From Argopecten irradians (lineage: Eukaryota; Mollusca; Bivalvia; Pectinida; Pectinidae), in contig NC_091138.1 in NCBI RefSeq assembly GCF_041381155.1, positions 17,671,255-17,735,254 on the forward strand: a DNA stretch of 64,000 nucleotides, given 5' to 3'. Below are positions 25,801-37,000 of the stretch, piece after piece (the stretch's first letter is position 1; each line of letters begins with the position of its first letter). Under the pieces are notes generated by a model, which was not told where the DNA came from, made no database searches, and was given only the letters and a program-made list of their open reading frames with translations. The position numbers were made by a program, and so were the translations under genes.

Positions 25801-28142
25801 TCGCTTACTTCTTCCTAACATTAATTTCCAGTGTGAAATCATCCTCGGCAACAGGTGTCCTCGTGTACGTAGCACTTGCGCTCATTATCCTTGGGACTAT
25901 TGCAAGGAGATGGTTTATGCCCTTGGTGTATTGTAATAAATACTTTCCTTTACTTCATCAGAACTATAAATGTGAAATAAATTTGAACTTTGTTGAGTGT
26001 GTTCTTTGTTACATAGAAGTGTGTTTATTATATTGATACAATAGACATGTTTTGCTGTTCAAAATATTCGCTAGAACACTGTTCAGTCTCTGTGCATGTG
26101 GTGACTTACCTGTGCCTCGCTTGAACGCCGTTCTGGGGTACATTAGATCTAGAGCTCAGACAGCCAGACTGATATTTTATATTGTCTTTTTTTGTTTCTC
26201 TTCCGCAAGGATGTGTGATTTTAGAAATATTTCTAAGAACTGAAGCAAATGCGGACTGCGGTAACAAGATTTAGTAAGCGATAGTGGAACGTACACCTAG
26301 GACCTAGGAAATAAATTAATATGTGGCCTGTACTAAAAGTTATCCGTTTCGTTACATTCTTTTATTGACTATTTAAACCTGATTTACATTGTATTGTTCC
26401 GGAAGTTTCCGAAGTTGATCAGATGCTTAGAATATCGTGAGCGATGCAAGAGTTTGTTTGACACAATTTAGCACTTATAATGTCATTGTTCTTTATTTAT
26501 AGTAGATTATCGCTGACAAGTATGTCTTAGTATATGTTTTTGAAAGGTTGACTTCACTAAAATCACGGCAAAATCTATTAAATGGTATGAGACACAGACT
26601 TCTGGTATCGCGTGTGCAGTTGGAATCTGCACATATAGGCTAGCGGATGTACACAGACTCTACACCCGACAAGGATAATAATAGAGCGAGTGCACTCGCA
26701 CTAAAAAATTCACATGAAGAAAAATATTGCCTGTGTGTTAATACAATGCTACCCTTTAATTCAGACCAATTGGCTTCCAAATGTTCCTCCATAAATCTTA
26801 ATTTCCATGATAACTGTTATCAATTGAAGCGTTTCATGTGTTAAATTATAACAGTTTGAACAAAATTGATCAAATAGCTAATATTAAATTATTGGCCATT
26901 TTACAAAACCTGTGTATAGAGACCAGAATATGATGGCAACCAAAAGTTTTGGCAAAGAAGAAAACCTGCAAAAATGCACATCTTCTGCACATTTGCCCTA
27001 ACATTGCTGCCAAGTTTCATCGACCCAGTAGTTTAGAAGGAGTTGTTCTGACAGACAAGCTGATTCTAGCATAACCCTCTAACTTCAATATGTTTGGAGG
27101 AGAAACAAACTTGTAGTTTAAACACCAAGTTATATAATCATACCTAGTAGAGATTCAAGCTTTCTCTTCAGTACGGCTATTTTCGTAACATAAGCGTCAC
27201 TTTTGTAAGATTCTTCATAAAACTTTTGAACAGTGGATGTGTTGTGCTGAGTATCACAGGTTAAAACACACAGAGAATGGAACAGCTTTCGTTGCCATTG
27301 TTTGTGTGGGTTTCCACAAAAATGCTGGACAGGACTCGGAACTTTGATTTCCAATTCGTCACTTTCCAAAAAACAAAGTTCCTCTTGTTGAAATTGAACA
27401 TCAGCAAGCTTGACTGAAGAATAATAAGAAAGAAGCAAATCAAATATGTACAATATTTAAACAGCTATGCAATATATGATATCATTTACAATGTACATGT
27501 GTGTGCCATCTTCCTTGTCCATGACACACTGTATAACATAAGATATTGTGTGCACTTTCTCTTATGGCTTGGGGTCTCCTAAACATTACATGGGTAGAAC
27601 AATTTCTATAGTTAGCCATTGATACAATGATTACAATAACATATCCTGTCTTAGCGACCACCTCTGTATTAGGACCAACTGCTTAATAAGATCACTTTTC
27701 TAAGATCCAAAATGACCATTTTCAACACAATTCAACCTGTGTATAAAGACCACTTAGCTATACAGACCATTTTCTCCTTTGGGTGATTTATAGATAGGTT
27801 TGACTGTAAAAAAACCCAATATTTGTAGTTTTTCATATTCCTGGTGTCATATATATAGCAATCATAAAGACAACAAATATGTCCATACAATGAAAAAATG
27901 GCGATATACAATATCACACATCATACAAAATCAAAATTGAATATTCTGATTATAAAGGAGGTAATTAAGGGGTTAAGGTGTCCTACCACTAACCCCCTCA
28001 TTCTGGGTAGCAAATTAAAAACCAATCTGGGCCAGTTCTCAGGTACTGACTACATCTGAAGCATAATGGTGCCATTGTTATTCTTATACTTACAAAAGGA
28101 AAATGAATCTGCGACTCTCTTCTCCTTCAGTGTAACTCTTCT
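19822..28142 (-). CDS. Death-domain protein with Pro-rich and Tyr motifs (5' end not found)
   Basis: Seven minus-strand exons agree in phase: 28142-28094, 27413-27144, 25355-25128, 24234-23652, 22730-22604, 20472-20307 and 20075-19822, giving 558 residues to a TAA. The start lies upstream and was not identified. The final two exons (donor at 20307/20306, GTAATT; acceptor TTTGTTTAG before 20075) join into a death-domain pattern: KDWKDFAALL, then RDIEIL, then LLSYW, then INMLEILGRRDLLKIL, about 85 residues. The middle exon holds an acidic run, APVPPR (SH3-type), and YVNE and YCNI, which fit Grb2-SH2 pYxN motifs. The N-terminal 180 residues look globular but match nothing I know. Taken together, an intracellular signalling adaptor is plausible (inference). 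Introns hold a 44-bp satellite and several MITEs. Confidence 0.75.
20560..22392. repeat. 44-bp satellite with PstI-like CTGCAG, about 41 copies
   Basis: Unit GGTAAATATTTTCTGCAGTT then TCCTATACAGGGCGTATTCG, lying in the intron between exons 22604 and 20472. Variants recur in the same order 508 bp apart (for example CTGCAGTTTTCTATTC at 20591 and 21099), showing a higher-order duplication. ORFs here are repeat artefacts. Confidence 0.95.
25432..25760. repeat. Cluster of TTCACATGAA / TTCATGTGAA palindromes
   Basis: Low-complexity intronic sequence made of the motif CACATGAA in both orientations, so that it can pair with itself in many registers. It also generates GAAnnTTC strings like heat-shock elements, probably by composition. 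Confidence 0.7.
27653..27812 (+). repeat. Dispersed repeat family, copy 2
   Basis: Same sequence order as 16722-16886, ending ATAGGTTTGACTGTA. Intronic in the death-domain gene. Confidence 0.7.
27962..28050 (+). repeat. Diverged tRNA-derived SINE head
   Basis: GGGGTTAAGGTGTCCTACCA ... CATTCTGGGT ... CAGTTCTCAGGTACTGAC follows the order of the intact SINE at 41059-41279 (GTGGTTAAGATGTC ... GTTGCCAGGTACTGAC). Confidence 0.5.
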
Positions 28143-28287
28143 CTGAAAAGATAACAACACTATATCAATGTAATATCAATATTGTCAAGAAGTCATTATA
28201 AACATTTCCTATAATAATTTTGAATAGAGATAAAATATGAAAGACTAAGTTTTTCAAGCAAAAAAAAAATGCTATTGAACAGGAACT

Positions 28288-28400
28288 CATCCTCGATACT
28301 TCAGGGGTTACCATCACTGTCATTTTATCCACCCCTTGACTATGTCATAGCAAATCTGAAGGCATATAATTCAGGAGATCATGAAAACAATCAAACTCTC
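28288..28400. mobile_element. Mutator-like MITE, left-end fragment
   Basis: CATCCTCGATACTTCAGG ... CCACCCCTTGACTATG matches the left arm of the copies at 9992, 13473 and 53503; the right arm is missing. Confidence 0.6.
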
Positions 28401-28439
28401 AAACTCTATGGAAAAATCTTATAATCAAATTAAATAAGA

Positions 28440-28980
28440 ACTATGTATGGTTTGGGCCCTTATTGGCCCCCAACTTCGCAAGCCAAGCTAGGGTATTCAG
28501 TTTCAGGGAAAGTTCCGTACTGAATACCTTTGGCTAGCGAAGTTGATTGGCCCCAAAATTCATCAACTCAGTGTTACATAATCAAGCTGTTGTATCTGAA
28601 ATATTTCCTGATTTATCTAAGATGGTACTTTTCTATTATAAGCGCTCTAGTTGCCATGGTAACCATTCAAAATTTGCTTAAATTAAGCAAATATGGAAAA
28701 TTGGTCATTTTCACCTTTTTTTTGGTAGTTTTTCTCTAGGAAACAATAGAGTGCAATCTTAAATAAACTTTATATCGCCTATGTTTGAGAGGGTTACCAT
28801 GGCAACAACAACTGCAATTTCATAATTATTTATATACTAGATATTTGAAATTCAACAGTTTAATCACAAAATAACAGGTTTGAAAATTTAACAGATTTGT
28901 AAGCCAAAAAGGGTCCAAGTCCTTTTAATCATTTGCTACTTATGTACCCTTTTAGGAACAGGGACTTGGCCCTTTGTATA
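28440..28980. repeat. Composite inverted-repeat element
   Basis: TTGGCCCCCAACTTCGC... pairs with ...GCGAAGTTGATTGGCCCC within 28460-28555. Farther right GTTGCCATGGTAACC (about 28650) pairs with GGTTACCATGGCAAC (about 28791). Ends near GGGACTTGGCCC. Confidence 0.5.
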
Positions 28981-29564
28981 GTATAATTGTTCTTGAAACA
29001 ATAGTCGATTTCCAACTTCAGTCATCCTGGTGGCGGAATGGGTCAAGTTTCTCAATCTCAAGGATCATCTTTCTGAAACTTATTGACAGAAAAAGATATA
29101 ATTGCATAATCTTGTTACATCTCTCTTATTGTTTTTCTGGATACGAAAAGATAAAAGATTTTTTCAATAATTAGACCATTTCAATAAATAAATATATCAC
29201 TCTTGAATTTTTGTAATTAAACACTGAAATTCATAAATAATGAAGAATTGCATTTAAACTTGACATTGAGCAAGCATCATCTGTACACTAATTAGCCTGA
29301 TTAGTTGCTATATATAGTATATAATAAGTTGTTAGGTTAGGAAGTCCTAGATTGAAGCAGGGAGCTTAATTTGGACATTGTCATATAAACATATACATGA
29401 TCAACCCCCTCCTCCCCAAAAAAAGATAGAATATTGAAAAAACTTACACCCCCCCCCAAAAAAAAAAGGCATGTTAGAATTAAAGAATAAAAGCATCAAT
29501 CAAACATACTGTATCACTTCCTTCCTGATCCAGGAGACTGAATGTATTGGTTATAATAGATAGC

Positions 29565-30160
29565 ACGTAATAACACATGTGCACGTAATAACACAGGGGC
29601 ACATATTAACACAGAAGCATGTAATAACACAGGGGCATGTAATAACACATGTGCACGTAATAACACATGTGCATGTAATAACACAGGGGCACATATTAAC
29701 ACAGAAGCATGTAATAACACAGGGGCATGTAATAACACAGGGGCACATATTAACACAGAAGCATGTAATAACACAGGGGCACGTAATAACACAGGGGCAC
29801 GTAACAACACCAGGGGGCATGTAATAACACAGGGGCATGTAATAACACAGGGGCACATATTAACACAGAAGCATGTAATAACACAGGGGCATGTAATAAC
29901 ACAGGGGCACATATTAACACAGAAGCATGTAATAACACAGGGGCATGTAATAACACAGGGGCACATAATAACACAGGAGCATGTAATAACACAGGGGCAC
30001 GTAATAACACAGGAGCACGTAACAACACCAGGGGGCATGTAATAACACAGAACCATGTAATAACACAGGAGCATGTAATAACACAGGAGCATGTAATAAC
30101 ACAGGAGCACGTAATAACACAGGGGCACGTAATAACACAGGGGCACGTAACAACACCAGG
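29565..30160. repeat. 18-bp minisatellite, about 33 copies
   Basis: Unit GGGGCATGTAATAACACA with A/G, CAT/CGT and 'AACAACACCAGG' variants. Because 18 is a multiple of 3, up to 210-residue ORFs stay open in several frames on both strands; none is considered a gene. Confidence 0.95.
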
Positions 30161-30552
30161 GGATTAGTGCAATGACAATTCTACAAAAAATTACATGGAC
30201 CTATCATAGTGTCTATACTTAAATACATAATCAGCTATAGATTATTCAGGACTGTATTGGACTTACATATTATATAATGGAACATGTGGGTACTGTATAA
30301 TTGTGTCGACCCTTAACCAGTTAACTAACTGACTAATATACATGATGTCTATGGTCCAAAAGAAGACTGGTACTCATACTCAGGTCCCTGTGCTATGTGT
30401 ATGGGCCTGTGTGTATTCTCTCCCTTTAACTTTTTTTTACGTTACCATGCACCATTGAAATATATAATATATATACTACGATATTGAGATTAATTGAGAG
30501 AATACCAGGCTAGTCATAACCAGCAGTCGTGTGGATGTACGCACGTTACCTA

Positions 30553-30766
30553 GGCCGTTTTCGATTATACGGTTTGACTGGTTACCTAGTAGTTCGTTTA
30601 TTAATTAAAGACGGACCTGGCGATTTTATATTATTTCCAAACGAGCTTTGGCAAAGCCCTCACAGGCCTGTACATATCAAAAACTGCAGGTCCGTCGGGA
30701 TTTATACTTGAAATAATGACTTTAATCAACGGTCGAACCGGTTGTTCCGAATAAACGAAAACGGCC
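30553..30766. mobile_element. GGCCGTTTTCG MITE, copy 2
   Basis: 214 bp, same family as 17626-17838, flanked by CTA on both sides (30550-30552, 30767-30769). Confidence 0.85.
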
Positions 30767-31062
30767 CTACTGTAGCTACTTAGCTGACTGAAATGAATGT
30801 GACAGTTGATTCTGGCTTGGCGATTGACTTCATTAATTTGTAGTATTTACCGATTACTATTCCAATGTGTGCTTACTTATTAATTTCTGTGACGGAGGAT
30901 AAACAAATCCAGCATAAACAAGGAACAGAGGAACACATCCATTGTTGAAGAGTTGTTACACCTGTTTTTACAGGTACCCATGTGTAAATGGATTTGATTG
31001 GTTAAAAAGTTTTTCTTAATCACGGAAGTCTCCATTTTGTAAACACATGTGTATCGACAAAT

Positions 31063-34000
31063 ATGTCTTCTTGTGTACTATTTGAGACGTTGTCTATATG
31101 GCTGATATGTACCTGCATCGCCCTACCTGGTAATGTTAAAAAAAACTGATAATTAACGGCTGTAGAAACGCATGATTATATATAAACTAGTGAAAGTGAA
31201 AGTAGAAATCACATAGGTCATGTAAGGACATTATATCAGAGTCGTATCCTATATTACCACCGGTAAACGTTTTAGTGGTAGATTATTAGTTATTGTCCTC
31301 TGATGGTTCTCTGATGGTCTCAGTACTTGTTGACCTTTGTTCACTGGTGGTCTCAGTACTGATTGACATTTGTCCTCTGATGGTCACAGCACTGGTTGAC
31401 CTTTGTCCTCTGAGAATCAAAGTACATGTACTGTTGATCTTTGTCATCGGATGGTCACACTACAGTTATGGTTGACCCATTTTCAAGAATTTTGAAACTC
31501 ATAGATTCTTATGGACTCCCTTCTGTGTGAGGACAATTTATTGTATATCTTCTTTTTTTGGAATAATAAAATTATTTTAAACCTGAAAAAACCAACAACA
31601 TTATCTGTCCTGAGTGTTACAGGAATCTTGTCTTCTTAGATCAGTTAGATACTGACTGGGTCAAACATTCTGACCTCTAAAGGTCACAATCAGGCAGGCT
31701 TGACATTCTGACCTCTAAAGGTCACGATCAGGCAGGCTTGACATCCTGACCATTTATTATGAAACATGAAGGCCAGATATCCAGGTTCCTGAAGGTCATA
31801 GGATTGATTGTCATCTCCTCTGAAGATTATAATAAAGGTTGGCATTATGTCATCTGAATGTTTGATGGTCAAAATCAGAATATAAATCTAGCCCTCTGAA
31901 GGTCACATGAAGGTTAAGACATCCTTGCATTTGAAAGTTTACAGACTGGCATTCTTACCTCAAATGACCACATTCAGGATAGACACCCAGGCCACTGAAG
32001 GTCACAGGAAGGATAAACATCCTTACATCTCTTTGAAGGTCACAGGAAAGGGAGATTCCCTGTGATCGGGATGTTACACTGACAGGAAGGGTAGACTTTG
32101 TGGTCTCTAAATATCTTTGAAAATATAAGTATATTTTACTTAAATAGATATGTAGATACATCATGTCCTCTGATGTTAGCAGGTAAAAAAGTATTCATGC
32201 CTCCTAAAGTCACACAAAAAGATGACTCCCCTGCCTCTAAATTTTGAAGAACAGATTAACATCCTTAACTTTTGATGGTCACAATTATGATACACACCTT
32301 ATCATAGGAAGGGGTGACACTCTAGACTCTGGAGCTTAAAGAAGGTAATGGGGGAACAGATAAAAATCAATTCCTTTGATGGTAACAATCATGGTCAATA
32401 TTTTTGCCTCTGAGGCCACAACAAGGGTATGATATACAAGCCTCTTACTTCCAATGGACGAATTATGTTATACACCCAGGTCTTTGAAGGTCACAAGATA
32501 GATTGGCATCGTTACTGCAGAAGGACACAGTAACCTTGATGTCAAATGAAGAGTAGACTTTCTGGGTCCAGGAGGTCAAAGTAACAATAGATCCTGACCA
32601 CAATGGTCATACCTGGCTATTGAGGGTTAAAAGTAACATTGGGCTCCGTAGACTAAATGACAGAATAATATCCTAACCTTTTCTTTCTACCACCAAGATG
32701 AGATGAAAAATAAACAGCATACCTTCTGTGTAGGTATGATAGATGCCTTTGTTACAGAAAGGAGAGAAACGCTGTCTTCTAAAGACCTGTCAGGATATCA
32801 TTAACAAACTAACACCCACATTTTTACATGAAGGATAAATATCATGGCCTCTGAAGGTCACAGAAAGTCTTGGCATCCTTGTATCATAAGATCTTAGGAT
32901 AGAAAATTAGTTTAAGTATCATTGATAGAGAATGGTGTATGTGTTTACTTCTAATTGTCAGACTCCAAGGATTTTAGTCATGCATCTTGGTGGTCTCTAG
33001 AAGGTCACATTTACCATGGTTGACAAATATTCAGGCCACAGGAAGAGTAGACATCCTCGCTGATAAAACTCAGTCAGGATAGACATTTTGGTATTTAAAT
33101 GTCATTGTATGGAATAACATATGCTTACCTTTAATTAATGGTAACACTTCCAGGGTTTTTGCCAGGCCTATGTAGGCTCCGGTAAAAGGATCCATTCCCA
33201 ATTGAAAAATAGCATTGTATATTCCCAAATTCAGTCAACATTTTCCCAATCATGGTAAAATTAAATTAAAACCCCCAAATGATGTGAAAAGCTATGACAA
33301 TAGTATTGATATCTTGTAATAGTTGAAGGGATTTTGCAAAGATCATATTTTTTTCTCCAGAACTTTTCAAAATTGAATTATTTTTTATCAAAGATGCTCC
33401 ACCGCCGACAGAGCATAAATGATATTCATCATTTGAACAATAATTGGTGTTTAATCGTGTATATATATGTCTAATTAACACAAAAAATAACATAAAATAA
33501 TTTGTTTTGCCATTGATGCATGTGCAATCAGTACTTCATTTCCTATAGGATATAGTTTTCAAACCTGGCACGTCCTTACATAACCCTGGCAGTTACTAAT
33601 AGGACGTTAAACTAATAAAACTGAAACTGTATTGGATCAGAACTAGGGTTGACATCCAGGCCTATGGATATTGTACACATCCTGCTCCTGAGGCTAGTCA
33701 GGAGAGACATGAACCTTTCAAGGTCAAAGTCTATGTAGCTATAATGCCCCTAAACTTGAAAATATGAAGGTCACAGGAATGATATCCTTATATCTGAAGG
33801 TGATGATAATTAAAGGTTGATATTCTTACATTTGACGTATTTGGAAAGGATTTACATATCATATAACTTCAAAATGTTTCCAAATAAGACATAAGTTATA
33901 AAAATGCACTAACTATATAAAATATATTGTTTCATCTACTTCATTGTGAAAAAATGTACATTGCATCCTCCTTAACCTGAGCTACTCTATTAAGAGACCG

Positions 34001-37000
34001 CTTTTCAATTTCCCTTGAGTGGTCACTTAAGACAGATTCCACTGTATTTGTTGTTTAATTTCTGGTTTCTTTTATGGGAATTACATCTAATCATTTGAAT
34101 TAGATGTTGTATTTGCTGTGTTACATTTATTTCTGTTTCAGCAACTCATGGCCAAGAGACGGAGCCAACACAGCACTGGGCGTATGTTGATGTACGTGAC
34201 AAGGCACACATGTTTTATTGGCTGTATGAATCCTCTAAAACAGGCGAGGATGTCCCACTTATCATGTGGCTACAGGTAAACACTAATGTAGTACTTATAT
34301 TGAATCCTCTATAAGGGTGAGGATGTCCCACTTATCATGTGGCTACAGGTAAACACTAATGTATTTATATTGAATCCTTGTCCCACTTATCATGTGGCTA
34401 CAGGTAAACACTAATGTAGTACTTATATTGAATCCTGTATAACAGGTGAGGATGTCCCACTTATCATGTGGCTACAGGTAAACACTTATGTATTTATATT
34501 GAATCCTTGTCCCACTTATCATGTGGCTACAGGTAAACACTAATGTAGTACTTATATTGAATCCTCTATAACAGGTGAGGATGTCCCACTTATCATGTGG
34601 CTACAGGTAAACACTAATGTATTTATATTGAATCCTCTATAACAGGCGAGGATGTCCCACTTATCATGTGGCTACAGGTAAACACTAATGTATTTATATT
34701 GAATCCTCTATAACAAGTGAGGATGTCCCACTTATCATGTGGCTACAGGTAAACACTAATGTATTTATATTGAATCCTGTATAAGGGTGAGGATGTCCCA
34801 CTTATCATGTGGCTACAGGTAAACACTAATGTAGTACTTATATTGAATCCTCTATAACAGGCGAGGATGTCCCACTTATCATGTGGCTACAGGTAAACAC
34901 TAATGTATTTATATTGAATCCTGTATAACAGGCGAGGATGTCCCACTTATCATGTGGCTACAGGTAAACACTAATGTATTTATATTGAATACTCTATAAC
35001 AAGTGAGGATGTCCCACTTATCATGTGGCTACAGGTAAACACTAATGTATTTATATTGAATCCTCTATAACAGGCGAGGATGTCCCACTTATCATGTGGC
35101 TACAGGTAAACACTAATGTATTTATATTGAATCCTCTATAACAAGTGAGGATGTCCCACTTATCATGTGGCTACAGGTAAACACTAATGTATTTATATTG
35201 AATCCTCTATAACAGGTGAGGATGTCCCACTTATCATGTGGCTACAGGTAAACACTAATGTAGTACTTATATTGAATCCTCTATAACAGGTGAGGATGTC
35301 CCACTTATCATGTGGCTACAGGTAAACACTAATGTATTTATATTGAATCCTCTATAACAGGCGAGGATGTCCCACTTATCATGTGGCTACAGGTAAACAC
35401 TAATGTATTTATATTGAATCCTCTATAACAGGTGAGGATGTCCCACTTATCATGTGGCTACAGGTAAACACTAATGTATTTATATTGAATCCTCTATAAC
35501 AAGTGAGGATGTCCCACTTATCATGTGGCTACAGGTAAACACTAATGTATTTATATTGAATCCTCTATAACAGGCGAGGATGTCCCACTTATCATGTGGC
35601 TACAGGTAAACACTAATGTATTTATATTGAATCCTCTATAACAGGCGAGGATGTCCCACTTATCATGTGGCTACAGGTAAACACTAATGTATTTATATTG
35701 AATCCTCTATAACAGGTGAGGATGTCCCACTTATCATGTGGCTACAGGTAAACACTAATGTATTTATATTGAATCCTGTATAACAGGTGAGGATGTCCCA
35801 CTTATCATGTGGCTACAGGTAAACACTAATGTATTTATATTGAATCCTGTATAACAGGTGAGGATGTCCCACTTATCATGTGGCTACAGGTAAACACTAA
35901 TGTATTTATATTGAATCCTCTATAACAGGTGAGGATGTCCCACTTATCATGTGGCTACAGGTAAACACTAATGTATTTATATTGAATCCTCTATAACAGG
36001 TGAGGATGTCCCACTTATCATGTGGCTACAGGTAAACACTAATGTAGTACTTATATTGAATCCTGTATAACAGGTGAGGATGTCCCACTTATCATGTGGC
36101 TACAGGTAAACACTAATGTATTTATATTGAATCCTCTATAACAGGTGAGGATGTCCCACTTATCATGTGGCTACAGGTAAACACTAATGTATTTATATTG
36201 AATCCTGTATAACAGGTGAGGATGTCCCACTTATCATGTGGCTACAGGTAAACACTAATGTAGTACTTATATTGAATCCTGTATAACAGGTGAGGATGTC
36301 CCACTTATCATGTGGCTACAGGTAAACACATGTATTTATATTGAATCCTGTATAACAGGTGAGGATGTCCCACTTATCATGTGGCTACAGGTAAACACTA
36401 ATGTATTTATATTGAATCCTGTATAACAGGTGAGGATGTCCCACTTATCATGTGGCTACAGGTAAACACTAATGTATTTATATTGAATCCTCTATAACAA
36501 GTGAGGATGTCCCACTTATCATGTGGCTACAGGTAAACACTAATGTATTTATATTGAATCCTGTATAACAGGTGAGGATGTCCCACTTATCATGTGGCTA
36601 CAGGTAAACACTAATGTATTTATATTGAATCCTCTATAACAGGTGAGGATGTCCCACTTATCATGTGGCTACAGGTAAACACTAATGTATTTTATATTGA
36701 ATCCTCTCTATAACAGGTGAGGATGTCCCACTTATCATGTGGCTACAGGTAAACACTAATGTATTTATATTGAATCCTCTATAACAGGTGAGGATGTCCC
36801 ACTTATCATGTGGCTACAGGTAAACACTAATGTATTTATATTGAATCCTTGTCCCACTTATCATGTGGCTACAGGTAAACACTAATGTAGTACTTATATT
36901 GAATCCTGTATAACAGGTGAGGATGTCCCACTTATCATGTGGCTACAGGTAAACACTAATGTATTTATATTGAATCCTCTATAAGGGTGAGGATGTCCCA

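Larger units (their letters stand above)
28143..31062. other. Region between the first seen death-domain exon and SCPEP1 exon 1
   Basis: Must hold the first exon(s) and promoter of the minus-strand gene and the SCPEP1 promoter. I found no convincing upstream exon. Contents: a left-end scrap of the 9-bp MITE family (28288-28400), an inverted-repeat composite (28440-28980), an 18-bp array (29565-30160) and a MITE (30553-30766). Confidence 0.6.

Noticed and set aside
29514-30146. 210-residue minus-strand ORF and overlapping ORFs on both strands
   Set aside because: All are by-products of an 18-bp tandem repeat, whose length is a multiple of 3; several frames are open at once and no exon structure or homology is visible.
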